From: a virus
IMG/VR virus record: IMGVR_UViG_3300034167_000448
Coordinates: 1 to 44,491 of that record
Direction: 5' to 3' (one strand)
DNA: 44,491 nucleotides
This document shows, piece after piece, positions 1-9,078 of this stretch (its first letter is position 1; every line of letters begins with the position of its first letter). The position numbers and the translations under genes were made by a program. The notes under the pieces are model-generated. The model was not told the origin of the DNA. It did no database searches and worked only from the letters and a program-made list of their open reading frames with translations.

Positions 1-187
1 GACACACAGTCTTAATAAGCAAATGGTTTTAGTGAGTTTAGGATTAGGGTTAGCATATAAAATAGATTCAAAGCAAACTACTGTAAGCGAATGGATTGAG
101 CTTTGTAAATTATTAGAAGAAAAAAATGCTCAACAAGCGAGAGCTAATAAGTAATTATAAATCTCGTAATGCTTTTTGATATGCTTC
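1..187. repeat. Left copy of 187-base terminal direct repeat
   Basis: Bases 1-187 match 44305-44491 except at one position: G at 128 against T at 44432. The repeat covers the 3' end of a tail gene and the last codons of the homing endonuclease gene. A repeat exactly at both ends is what an assembler leaves on a circular or circularly permuted genome; short real terminal repeats are the alternative. The mismatch changes Ala to Ser in the tail protein and suggests strain mixture or a sequencing error. Confidence 0.95.
2..154 (+). CDS. 3' fragment of tail assembly chaperone-like gene
   Basis: This is the C-terminal 50 residues of the 208-residue protein encoded at 43832-44458, seen again because the sequence overlaps itself. 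The frame enters open at base 2 and stops at 152-154, one base before the convergent endonuclease stop. It differs from the right-hand copy by one residue (Ala for Ser). It is the same gene read across the junction, not a second gene. Confidence 0.9.
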   Translation, partial: THSLNKQMVLVSLGLGLAYKIDSKQTTVSEWIELCKLLEEKNAQQARANK

Positions 188-631
188 TGAAGCATCTAAT
201 TCGTTAATAAATCTACCTAAAAATTTTAATTTTTTATTTATAACAATCTGAGAAATCCATTTATTTCTATTTTTATCCCAACTAACTCCTGTGTATTGTG
301 AGGATGATTTTAAATGTTTTTGGTTAGCGTTTTCTCTTGTAGTAATTACTTCTAAATTTTCAACATTATTATTAGCTCTGTTAAAGTCTATATGGTTTAT
401 TACTAATTGATATCTTGATGGCTTATGATTTAAAAACGCTTCAGCTACTAATTGATGAATAGTTCTTGTTTTCATATTTTTATTGAAATATAAATTAACA
501 GTTGAATAACCTCCTCCATTTCTACATAATTTTAGCATTTTTTCATTATTACCTATAAGACTTTTAACATTACCTAAATTAGATACTTGATAAATTCCTT
601 CATATCCAATAACATCTTTATATATTTCCAT
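155..631 (-). CDS. NUMOD4-HNH-AP2 homing endonuclease
   Basis: A free-standing homing endonuclease of 158 residues. An N-terminal NUMOD4 motif (residues 1-45, GYEGIYQVSNLGNVKSL) is followed by an HNH_3 nuclease core (about 58-105, with INHIDFNRANNNVENLEV) and an AP2-type DNA-binding domain (about 110-155, YTGVSWDKNRNKW). Such enzymes cut specific sites in related genomes and spread by repair. The gene is antisense to the late genes, ends against the stop of the upstream tail gene, and lies between the chaperone-like gene and the tape measure gene, a selfish insertion in a non-coding gap. It has its own promoter at 733-762. Confidence 0.9.
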   Translation of the reverse strand: MEIYKDVIGYEGIYQVSNLGNVKSLIGNNEKMLKLCRNGGGYSTVNLYFNKNMKTRTIHQLVAEAFLNHKPSRYQLVINHIDFNRANNNVENLEVITTRENANQKHLKSSSQYTGVSWDKNRNKWISQIVINKKLKFLGRFINELDASEAYQKALRDL

Positions 632-651
632 TATATTTTATTTAAGCTAAA

Positions 652-723
652 AACCCAACAAAAAAGAGGTGAGACACTCTTAATCATCGGGTTCTTATAA
701 ATAATTTTTATCAGCAGTCTCAC
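652..723 (-). promoter_or_regulatory. Structured leader of the endonuclease mRNA
   Basis: Two inverted repeats interleave here. GTGAGAC (669-675) pairs with GTCTCAC (717-723), and AACCC (652-656) pairs with GGGTT (689-693). Read in leftward mRNA they could form a pseudoknot or two competing folds, and the second ends in a U-run like a weak terminator. The segment lies between the promoter at 733-762 and the start codon at 629-631. A regulatory role is inference. Confidence 0.4.
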
Positions 724-732
724 TTGCTTTTA

Positions 733-762
733 CAAATATATAAAAAAATATAATAACAACAA
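733..762 (-). promoter_or_regulatory. Promoter of the homing endonuclease gene
   Basis: On the minus strand TTG (760-762), exactly 19 bases and TATATTTG (733-740) match the Bacteroidetes TTG-N19-TAnnTTTG consensus. It points at the endonuclease gene with a leader of about 95 bases, so the gene probably has its own host-type promoter. Confidence 0.75.
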
Positions 763-785
763 TATAAATATAGCGAATAATTTTG

Positions 786-793
786 TAACTTTG
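786..793 (+). promoter_or_regulatory. Late-type promoter before the tape measure gene
   Basis: TAACTTTG fits the Bacteroidetes -7 box TAnnTTTG, but no TTG lies 19 bases upstream. The segment TAATTTTGTAACTTTGTA is identical to that before the terminase small subunit gene, suggesting a shared class of late promoters. It lies about 25 bases from the divergent endonuclease promoter. Confidence 0.6.
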
Positions 794-803
794 TAATATC
801 TAT

Positions 804-832
804 GGGGATTGCTACGTAATGTGGTAATCCCC
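804..832 (+). promoter_or_regulatory. Hairpin in the tape measure mRNA leader
   Basis: GGGGATT (804-810) pairs with AATCCCC (826-832), and the pairing continues inward with G-U pairs to a three-base loop. It lies between the promoter at 786 and the start codon at 849, with no U-run directly after it, so it looks like an mRNA-stabilising or translation-tuning hairpin rather than a terminator. Confidence 0.5.
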
Positions 833-848
833 TTTAAATTTTTACATT

Positions 849-3482
849 ATGTCGAACGAGATAGATTTAGTAGTTGGTAATCAAGCATTTACACAGATAA
901 CTAGGTTATTAACAGAATTGGGTAAAGTAGATACTTCTTTTACAGAGTTGTCTGCTAAGTTTGCTGCGTTAGGAAATAATACAAATACTATAAAAAGCAC
1001 TGCTGATTTAGCGAAACTTACTGCTGAAAATGCAAAGCTAAACGCTGTAATAGAACAACAAATAAAAGATTTTTCAGATTTAAACGCTAAATTAGCTCAA
1101 GCAAATATTGCAAGAACAACAAGTACAAAAGGAGTAACAGAAGCTACAATTGCTCAAAGAGAACTTAATGCACAGACCACATTAAATATAAAGGCTACGA
1201 CTGATGCGGTTGGTGCTTACGCAAAGTTAGATGCTCAACACAAATTAGCAGTTAAGACCGCTCAAGATTTAGCCGTTGCTACAGGAAGAACAGGTCAATC
1301 ATATGAAGATGCTAAAAATAAGGCTAATGAATTAGGAAATAGATTAAGAGTCATTGACACCGACATTGGAAAACATACCCGTAACGTAGGTAATTACTCA
1401 TCATCTTGGAATGGATTAGGGAACTCGATTAATCAATTAACTCGTGAAGCTCCAGCATTTGCGAATAGCGTTCAAACAGGTTTTATGGCATTGTCTAATA
1501 ACATTCCTATTTTAACAGATGAGATAGGTGTGCTTATTAATAAAAATAAAGAACTTCAAGCAGAGGGTAAACCGACACAATCAATTCTTAAAACAGTTGC
1601 AGGAGCATTCTTCTCTTGGCAAACTGCTATATCATTAGGTGTAACTATACTTACTGTTTATGGAGCTAAACTTTATGAAATGTTTGTCGCTTTTACGAAA
1701 GGAAAAGAAGGGATTAACGAATTAAAAAAATCAACTGAAGATTTAAACAAAGCTTTTGAGGATACTTCAGTAAAAAATGCGGTTGAAAATGTCAATGAAT
1801 TAAAAATTAATATAGGATTAGCAAAACAAGGTTTTTTAGATAAAGAAGCGGTTGTAAAACAATACAACGAAACGATAGGAACAACAACAGGTTTAGTATC
1901 TAATTTAGATGAAGCCGAGCAGGGATTAGTAAAAAATGCGGATGCTTATATAAAAATGACCTTGTATAAAGCAGCGGCACAATTAGCATTAGAAGAAGCT
2001 GCGAAAGCTTCATTGGAAGCTGAAAGAACTAGGGTAAAAGATTTAAAAGATTTTTCTAACGCTTTTTTAGATGCGGATTTAACTCAAACAAGAAGTAAGG
2101 AACAGTATGACCAGAAACAGAAAAACCTGCAAACTCAATTAAAATTAAGAAAAGAAGAAGAAATAAAAATTTCAGAAAATGCTTCGAAAGCAAACCTAAA
2201 TATTGCCAAAAAATTTCAAGAAGATGCCGCAAAAATAGCCAAAGACTTTGACTTTAATTTATTTGGAGATACTAAAAAGGAAAACGATAAAAAGGTAAAA
2301 CAAGAAAAGGCTAAAAAAGAAGATTTAGACCACTTAGAAAGTTACATTAAGCCAGTAGGTACTATAATTGATGAAATAAACAAGGAAATTGACCGTTTAA
2401 CAACTGAAAAGATAATTGCCGATGAGTATGAGCTTCCAATAGTAAATCAACAATTAGAAGCGATGATAAAACTTAGAACTGAATTAAATGAGTTGCCTAA
2501 AGGCGGTGCTTTGCCTGACAACTTTGTTAAGCCTGAGCAAATTGAAGGTTTAAAGCAATTAACTCAAGAAATGAAAAATTACTTGCAGTCTTTTGTAAGT
2601 GAGTTTGCTTCTAAGAGTAATTTTGAGGGTGTGTTATATTTATTTGAAGGAGAAGATTCTTTGTTTGAAAGGATGAAAACTGGAATGGCTTTTACTAAAG
2701 ATTCTTGGAAATCTGACACAGTGGCTATGATGGAAGCTGCTCAAGAAATGTATAATTTTATTGATAGTACAAGTCAAGCTAATTTCGATAAAGAATATGC
2801 AAGATTAGATGCTCAAAAAGAAGCTTCTTTGAAATTTGCTGGAGATAGCACATCTGCTAAAGAAAAGATTGAAGCTGACTATCAAAAAAAGAAAAAAGAA
2901 ATAGAAGCAAGAGAATTTAAGCAAAAACAAAAGTCGGCAGTTGTTAATATAGCAATAGATACAGCTCAAGCTATTTTAGCTACATTTGCCAAAACTCCTC
3001 CACCAGCAGGAATACCATTAGCCGCTGCAATTGGAGTTTTAGGAGCTATTCAAGCAGGAGTAGTATTATCTCAAAAACCACCTGCTTACGCTGATGGTAC
3101 TGACAATCACTCAGGAGGTTTGATGCTTGTAAATGATGGAGCAGGAAGTAACTTCCAAGAGAAGGTTATATTGCCAAGTGGTAAAGTAATTAGACCTCAA
3201 GGAAGAAATGTCCTTATGGATGCTCCCAAGGGAACAAAGGTATTGAATCACGAACAACAATTATTTGAAATGTTACAAAGTAATAATATATCAATGTCTA
3301 CTCAAGGTAATAGTGGAATGACTTCAGAGGAAATGGATGAAATATTAGGTAAACATTTTGGAAATATTAAAACACAAAACACTATCTTTGACAAGAATGG
3401 ATTCCAAACGTATGTTAGAAATGGTAACAGTATCACAAGAAGTAATAGTAATCGTTCTCAAGCAATTGGTATAAGCGTATAA
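849..3482 (+). CDS. Tail tape measure protein
   Basis: A protein of 877 residues, the typical length-setting rod of a siphovirus tail. It is rich in Ala, Lys and Glu with long coiled-coil stretches (about 20-165 and 370-480), a hydrophobic segment near 250-282 and another near 697-745, as tape measure proteins usually have. The C-terminal region contains Gly- and Asn-rich motifs such as DGTDNHSGGLMLVNDG seen in tape measure proteins of Bacteroidetes phages. It directly precedes the large tail tip gene (2 bases apart), and the two chaperone-like genes lie upstream across the endonuclease insertion. At about 1.5 angstrom per residue a tail near 130 nm would be expected. Confidence 0.88.
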   Translation: MSNEIDLVVGNQAFTQITRLLTELGKVDTSFTELSAKFAALGNNTNTIKSTADLAKLTAENAKLNAVIEQQIKDFSDLNAKLAQANIARTTSTKGVTEATIAQRELNAQTTLNIKATTDAVGAYAKLDAQHKLAVKTAQDLAVATGRTGQSYEDAKNKANELGNRLRVIDTDIGKHTRNVGNYSSSWNGLGNSINQLTREAPAFANSVQTGFMALSNNIPILTDEIGVLINKNKELQAEGKPTQSILKTVAGAFFSWQTAISLGVTILTVYGAKLYEMFVAFTKGKEGINELKKSTEDLNKAFEDTSVKNAVENVNELKINIGLAKQGFLDKEAVVKQYNETIGTTTGLVSNLDEAEQGLVKNADAYIKMTLYKAAAQLALEEAAKASLEAERTRVKDLKDFSNAFLDADLTQTRSKEQYDQKQKNLQTQLKLRKEEEIKISENASKANLNIAKKFQEDAAKIAKDFDFNLFGDTKKENDKKVKQEKAKKEDLDHLESYIKPVGTIIDEINKEIDRLTTEKIIADEYELPIVNQQLEAMIKLRTELNELPKGGALPDNFVKPEQIEGLKQLTQEMKNYLQSFVSEFASKSNFEGVLYLFEGEDSLFERMKTGMAFTKDSWKSDTVAMMEAAQEMYNFIDSTSQANFDKEYARLDAQKEASLKFAGDSTSAKEKIEADYQKKKKEIEAREFKQKQKSAVVNIAIDTAQAILATFAKTPPPAGIPLAAAIGVLGAIQAGVVLSQKPPAYADGTDNHSGGLMLVNDGAGSNFQEKVILPSGKVIRPQGRNVLMDAPKGTKVLNHEQQLFEMLQSNNISMSTQGNSGMTSEEMDEILGKHFGNIKTQNTIFDKNGFQTYVRNGNSITRSNSNRSQAIGISV

Positions 3483-3484
3483 TT

Positions 3485-6400
3485 ATGGCAGGAGAAACTT
3501 TTCAATTAAGATTTAGAAATAACGAAGATGTAACCGTAAGTATTGATGAACCTATCAACTTTGCTACGGTTGATTTTCAGCTATCACAAAAGGATAAAGG
3601 TTATGGTCGTGATGTATCTTTTAATGGAGGAGAGGTTCAGTTTGAGTTTGTTAAATATCGCAATCATTATTTAGATAAATTACTATCATATAACAAGACC
3701 TATGGTTTTGAATCAATCGTAGAATTAATCATCACTTGTGGAAGTATAACAACTATAATTGGAGAATTAGATTTCGCAACCGCTATTACAGATGATTTTG
3801 AGTACTTTAAATGCAAAGTTATTCAGCAGTCAAGCAAACAGATAGTAAAAAGAAGAAAGGCTGTTAAAGTTGATTTATTAAGTAATAAAGATATAGATGG
3901 AAATCCTATTACTCCGTTAGAAAAAAAGAATTTAATTTTAATAGCAAAACCACTTTATCAAAGCTCAAGATTAGAGCAAAAAGAAGATGTAATAGCAGAA
4001 AGAGGTGTTTATAGTTCTGGAGGCGGAAGAACTTATTATAGATTATGGGCAAGACAATTAACTGACTATTCAATAGATGATACTTACAGTCCTATTGACG
4101 ATGGCACTTCAGAAGGGGCGAAAATTTTAACTGCTCAAAATGCACTAAGAAATATAAACATTAAAGTAAGTGACTTTACTTGCGAATACAAATTATACAA
4201 TAGTAGTGGTGGTGGAGTTGCCATAGGATATTTTGGAATAAGATGGGGTCTTGATTTTGCAAGTGCTGTAATTAATGAGGTTAGAATACCTGAAAGTGAA
4301 TTTTATTTTGATACTGGAGGTCAAACACGTACATATACCAAGTCTTTAAACGTAACTATCCCATCACTTCCGACAACTCATTCTGTTTGGGTATATCATA
4401 ATTTATATGTAAGACACTCTGGTGGAGGATATTCTGAAGTAAAGATAACTCAAAACAAAATGAATATTGATTTAGTTGCAGAAACTCTAGCTTCTGACTC
4501 TGTTGTATTTTCATTTAGATTAGTGGATGTAATGCGACAAGTTGTTAAATCAATATCAGGATTAGATATATACGCACCTCGTTTTGATGTAGCTGGAGAA
4601 TTTTATGATAATAGATTAGTAAACGGTAACTTTTTAAGAAAGATTGATACCATATTAGATAAAGATGATAATCTTATAAATAAAGCGTTTTTAATTTCAT
4701 TAGAGGATTTAGAAAAATCTCTTGCAGAGTTTAATGCGGATTGGGAAATAAACAATGATGGAGATGTGTTTTTTGGCATAGAAGATGATTTTTATATAGA
4801 ACAGGAAATTAAAAAATTTACAAATACGCAATTTTCATCTTTTAACAAATCATTTAATCCAAAGTTTCAGATTAATGAATTTAACTATGGCTATAAAACA
4901 TTTCAATCTTTAAAAGAAAACGAAGAATCTTATAGTGCTGATGTAATTAACGGTCAATCTAAATGGGTACTACAAAACAAATCTGTAGAGAATAAAAAAG
5001 ATGTTTCTATTGATTGGATAAGAGATTCATTTTCAATTGAGAGTAACAGAAGAAAAGCATTGGAAATTGAGTCTAATACAGCTTCGCAAGAAGATGATAG
5101 TCTTTTTATAATTGATAGTAAGGATACACCTTCAAACCAAACTAATAGTGATTCATCTATATGTAGTCACCGTTACATAGAATCAACAGGTTTTTTAGGA
5201 TTGCAATCAACAGTTAATTTTGAATTATTACCATTCAATGTTGGAGATGTATTCAAAATAGTTTCTCCCACAGCTATAAATATTGGAACTTATATTGTTA
5301 ATTCAATTGTTGGTTCAAAAATAGAGTTAGACAGACGAAGCGACCCTGCTCCAACAACAGGAGTTGTAACAACTTATAATTGGGATGATAACAACTCGTC
5401 TACAACTCCAAATCCAATGATTAAAACATATACATTTACTCATAATTATACAAAAATAATATTTAATAGAACGTTAAGATTATCAAAATCAACAGTATTT
5501 AGTGAAACTTATAGTGCAGGACATTTAATCGAAATAACTACTTGCCCAATAAACAAAGGTAAATATGAAATTTTAAATGTAAATAATGTTGCAGGAGACA
5601 CGTACTTAGATTTAACAAGATTAGATGACCCTTCAGTTATTACTGGTATAGGTACTAATTTTGAATATACATTAAATCCATCGGTAAACCCATTTACATC
5701 ATACACTAATGGTGGATTTACAAATATTAATAATTTAGTAGCTGAAGATAAGTTTGCTAATTTAAGATACTCCATAAGGAGGAATATAGAGAAGTATTGG
5801 AAAAAATACCTATCAACTTGTAATTTATACAAAAGAACGCGACCTATAAATAATACTTGGTATAAGAATAATAGATATTTCACAGCTACTTATAATGGAT
5901 TAACATTAACTGAATCAGACCCAATTACAAGTGGATTTATAGATTCAAAACCAAATTTAACACCTGTTTTATATAACGATGTTGTATTCGCAAATGTTGA
6001 GTTTTCCGATTTCATACAATTACAGAACGATATAAGAACAACAAGAGGATATATCACTACTTACGATAACAATGGATTAGAAATTAAAATATATCCAGTT
6101 AATATGAAGTATGAGAATTTAAGTAAGCAATTAACTATAAAAGGAGAAGAAAAATTTACATCGACATTTGTTCCTACAATTGAAACGGTAGCGATAACAA
6201 ATATATTATCAACACAAGCATCATCGGGAGGAAATATATTATCAAATGGATATTCGCCAATAACAGCAAAAGGAATAGTATGGGGAACAAGTCCTAATCC
6301 TACTACTGCATTAAGCACGAAAACAAGTCAAGGAACTGGAGATGCATCATTTACAAGTGTATTAACATCATTGACTGTAAATACATTATATTATGTAAGA

Positions 6401-6913
6401 GCTTATGCAACTAATTCAAACGGAACAAGTTATGGCTCTCAAGTTAGTTTTACAACAGCAATGCTTATACCAACCGCTAATAATGATACGTATAATGTTA
6501 ATAATGAAGATGTTATTGATTTATTTCCAATGAGTAACGATACATTAGGAGAGATACCGACAACTATTACGGCTATCAACACAACAGGAATAACAACAGG
6601 AACAATAGCTATAACAGGTTCAGGAAGTAAATTAACTTTCACTCCTAATGGAATATTTGTAAACGGACAAACATTTACATATACAATTACAGATAGCCAA
6701 TCAAACACGAGTACAGCAACAATAACTTTAAATGTAGAGGAATTTATAGCTCCTATAACTGAATATTTTACAGCTGAATTAGATTGGGGTAGGATAGAAT
6801 ACATTAATGAGTTAGGCGTTCTTGCTTTTCAAGATATATATAGTTACCAATGTGTAGCAATAACTTACAAAGAAATAATATTAACATTTCAATTAATACC
6901 TTGTACACCTTAA
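3485..6913 (+). CDS. Large tail tip protein with FN3-like and cadherin-like domains
   Basis: A protein of 1142 residues encoded right after the tape measure, the usual place of distal tail or tail tip proteins. The first 890 residues show no motif I can name. Residues about 895-985 resemble a fibronectin type III module of the Bacteroidetes kind (TAKGIVWGTSPNP, LYYVRAYATNSNGTSYG). Residues about 995-1090 resemble a cadherin-like Ig module (ANNDTYNVNNED, FTYTITDSQSN). Both are adhesive folds common on surface proteins of this phylum, so the C-terminus probably touches the host surface. The short Cys-containing C-terminal tail is not assigned. Confidence 0.75.
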   Translation: MAGETFQLRFRNNEDVTVSIDEPINFATVDFQLSQKDKGYGRDVSFNGGEVQFEFVKYRNHYLDKLLSYNKTYGFESIVELIITCGSITTIIGELDFATAITDDFEYFKCKVIQQSSKQIVKRRKAVKVDLLSNKDIDGNPITPLEKKNLILIAKPLYQSSRLEQKEDVIAERGVYSSGGGRTYYRLWARQLTDYSIDDTYSPIDDGTSEGAKILTAQNALRNINIKVSDFTCEYKLYNSSGGGVAIGYFGIRWGLDFASAVINEVRIPESEFYFDTGGQTRTYTKSLNVTIPSLPTTHSVWVYHNLYVRHSGGGYSEVKITQNKMNIDLVAETLASDSVVFSFRLVDVMRQVVKSISGLDIYAPRFDVAGEFYDNRLVNGNFLRKIDTILDKDDNLINKAFLISLEDLEKSLAEFNADWEINNDGDVFFGIEDDFYIEQEIKKFTNTQFSSFNKSFNPKFQINEFNYGYKTFQSLKENEESYSADVINGQSKWVLQNKSVENKKDVSIDWIRDSFSIESNRRKALEIESNTASQEDDSLFIIDSKDTPSNQTNSDSSICSHRYIESTGFLGLQSTVNFELLPFNVGDVFKIVSPTAINIGTYIVNSIVGSKIELDRRSDPAPTTGVVTTYNWDDNNSSTTPNPMIKTYTFTHNYTKIIFNRTLRLSKSTVFSETYSAGHLIEITTCPINKGKYEILNVNNVAGDTYLDLTRLDDPSVITGIGTNFEYTLNPSVNPFTSYTNGGFTNINNLVAEDKFANLRYSIRRNIEKYWKKYLSTCNLYKRTRPINNTWYKNNRYFTATYNGLTLTESDPITSGFIDSKPNLTPVLYNDVVFANVEFSDFIQLQNDIRTTRGYITTYDNNGLEIKIYPVNMKYENLSKQLTIKGEEKFTSTFVPTIETVAITNILSTQASSGGNILSNGYSPITAKGIVWGTSPNPTTALSTKTSQGTGDASFTSVLTSLTVNTLYYVRAYATNSNGTSYGSQVSFTTAMLIPTANNDTYNVNNEDVIDLFPMSNDTLGEIPTTITAINTTGITTGTIAITGSGSKLTFTPNGIFVNGQTFTYTITDSQSNTSTATITLNVEEFIAPITEYFTAELDWGRIEYINELGVLAFQDIYSYQCVAITYKEIILTFQLIPCTP

Positions 6914-6923
6914 AAAAATAATT

Positions 6924-7745
6924 ATGAGTGCAATAAATTTATATGCAACAAAAGAAGAAGCTCTTTATTTTAAAGACAGTCAAAGAAACCAATTCTATGA
7001 GTTTGGAGGAATACAACTTATTCCAAATATAACTTACACTCAAAAATCAAGTGGAATAGAGTTAGGTAATGGGTATTTAGTTTATGTATATTCTGTTGAT
7101 GATAATAGTTATTTAGGTTCAATACCAATTACAAACATATCAGAAGAAATTAACGGTATCGAATATTATGCAAATTCAACTGCTATATACGTAAATTCGA
7201 CTGTTATTCAAGTAGATACAAATGCAAATTCAGAATTGTATTGGTCTATTAACTCGTTATTAGATTTTGGGAATGAATTAATATATCTTAAATTTACTAA
7301 TAATGAAAGTTCTTATTATACAAATCCGTTTTATATAACATCATTAGACGAAGATAGAACTACTAAATTCACTTATAAATACTTACCTTCAAATCAATAT
7401 CAATCAATAGGTTTAAAAACTTGGTTTAGACAGAAATCAAGACAATCTGAATTGACTACGTACTACGAATCTTCAACAAAAAACACTGTTACTCAGGCTG
7501 TAAAAACACAAAATTTAGAGCTTTACGAATCAGAGTTTATGAGTATGGAGGATTTGATTATGACCGCTGAAATATTAGAAAGTCCTTATTTACAGATTGG
7601 AAGTAGAAGGTATAGTTTATTTGAAGCGGTAAAAATACCTGAATTAACACAACAAGAAAACTTTGGTAAAATAAAATTCACTTTAGCACCTAATAGTTCT
7701 AATGAAGAAGTTTTCTCCGATGAATTTGACATTGAATTTGAATAA
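6924..7745 (+). CDS. Putative tail protein
   Basis: A protein of 273 residues, rich in Asn, Ser and Tyr, 10 bases after the tail tip gene and before the fibre genes. I see no signal peptide, membrane segment or recognised domain; the alternation of polar and aromatic residues suggests beta structure. Context suggests a tail tip or fibre-attachment subunit. The function is inferred from position only. Confidence 0.6.
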   Translation: MSAINLYATKEEALYFKDSQRNQFYEFGGIQLIPNITYTQKSSGIELGNGYLVYVYSVDDNSYLGSIPITNISEEINGIEYYANSTAIYVNSTVIQVDTNANSELYWSINSLLDFGNELIYLKFTNNESSYYTNPFYITSLDEDRTTKFTYKYLPSNQYQSIGLKTWFRQKSRQSELTTYYESSTKNTVTQAVKTQNLELYESEFMSMEDLIMTAEILESPYLQIGSRRYSLFEAVKIPELTQQENFGKIKFTLAPNSSNEEVFSDEFDIEFE

Positions 7746-7780
7746 AACATAAAATCTAACAACAAATAAAATATAAAATT

Positions 7781-8854
7781 ATGGCAACAAGTGCAGAAAT
7801 AAAATCGAACAACAACACTCTAATTAGAATAAAAACAACCGCTAAAAGCATTACAAAAGAAAATGTAGCAGACCAACTTGATGCATCTATTGATTATACA
7901 GTTCAGGAAATATCAACTGTAAATTCAAGTAAAGAAAATTTATCAAACAAATCATTGAACGTAACAACTGATGGAGCAAGTGATGTTAAATATCCAAGCG
8001 TTAAGGCGGTAAAAACTTATGTAGATGCAAATATACCAGCAGCTGAATTATTAACTAACAAATCATTGAACGTAACAACTGATGGAGCAAGTGATGTTAA
8101 ATATCCAAGCGTTAAAGCCGTTAAGACTTATGTAGATGCAAACGCAGGAGTCGTATTAAAAACTAAGGGGACTATTAGTGGAGGAACATCTTCTCCATAT
8201 CCACAAAGTACATTTGACATAACTTTAGCAAATACGGTTGCAATTAATTCAAGGGTTAATTTAAAAAATCCAACACCAAGTATTGGAACTGTTTATAGGG
8301 TAATTAACGTTGGAGCATTTACAATATATGTTAGGGCTTCCGATGCAACAACTCAAGTTTTTGCTATTAATGGACTTAAAACAGATAAAACAGAAGAAGT
8401 GCCTATTGAAGTAAATGGAGAATACGACTTTACATATATAGACACGGCTACTTGGCTTGTAAACGCTGTTAATGATGCAAAACTACAACCATTGGAATAT
8501 ACTTGTCAATTATTTCAGTCAGGAACAAGTAATATTACCCCACAAACAAGAATGATTGATACAATCACTAAAAATTACGATGGTGGTTCAAGATTTGTTT
8601 CAATTGTTTTTTCAAGATTAGGCGTAGGAGATTATTATGTTAGAGTAAGATATAGTGCTATAAGTTTAGACCCTACAAAATTAGCAGTGTTTTTTGGAGA
8701 TTCAACTTGCAGAATATATGCTTCATCAACAGGGAATGATGGTGCAAATTATAAACAATGGAATTTTAAAACATATACAGAAGTTGGAGTTGTATCTGAC
8801 GACATTTTACAAGGTAACAACGGTGCTTTTATAAATATTAAATTATACAGATAA
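7781..8854 (+). CDS. Tail fibre protein with tandem 37-residue repeat
   Basis: A protein of 357 residues. Residues 56-84 and 93-121 are near-identical copies of a segment containing NKSLNVTTDGASDVKYPS and VKAVKTYVDAN, a module common in fibre-like proteins of Bacteroidetes phages and prophages. The repeats probably form the trimeric shaft and the remaining 235 residues, rich in beta-strand patterns, the receptor-facing tip. The next small gene overlaps its stop codon by one base. Confidence 0.75.
   Translation: MATSAEIKSNNNTLIRIKTTAKSITKENVADQLDASIDYTVQEISTVNSSKENLSNKSLNVTTDGASDVKYPSVKAVKTYVDANIPAAELLTNKSLNVTTDGASDVKYPSVKAVKTYVDANAGVVLKTKGTISGGTSSPYPQSTFDITLANTVAINSRVNLKNPTPSIGTVYRVINVGAFTIYVRASDATTQVFAINGLKTDKTEEVPIEVNGEYDFTYIDTATWLVNAVNDAKLQPLEYTCQLFQSGTSNITPQTRMIDTITKNYDGGSRFVSIVFSRLGVGDYYVRVRYSAISLDPTKLAVFFGDSTCRIYASSTGNDGANYKQWNFKTYTEVGVVSDDILQGNNGAFINIKLYR
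7946..8143 (+). repeat. Two in-frame copies of an 87-base coding repeat
   Basis: Copies at 7946-8032 and 8057-8143 are spaced 111 bases (37 codons) apart and differ only at a few mostly silent positions such as GCGGTA against GCCGTT. High nucleotide identity means a recent duplication or ongoing exchange, and makes the region prone to copy-number change in the fibre shaft. Confidence 0.9.
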
Positions 8855-8967
8855 TGACAGATGCACAAGTAACAACAGTAACTAGCGATATAGTAACAAG
8901 AAGTCCAGATACTGCTTTAGAAATCAGAAATTTATTAACTAAATTATTCAATAAGAGAGGGGGATAG
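8854..8967 (+). CDS. Small protein, 37 residues
   Basis: The start codon overlaps the stop of the fibre gene (TAATG), a strong sign of translational coupling. The product begins MTDAQVTTVTSD, ends NKRGG and has no membrane segment. Such very short genes between fibre genes are common in related phages. I cannot assign a function. Confidence 0.55.
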   Translation: MTDAQVTTVTSDIVTRSPDTALEIRNLLTKLFNKRGG

Positions 8968-9078
8968 CGGAATAGATGTTTATGTAACATATATTGAAAT
9001 AACACTTTAGAAATAAAATTCGCCTTACTATCTAACAATTAATAGAAGAAATTTACTAACTTTACAAAAAATTATATT

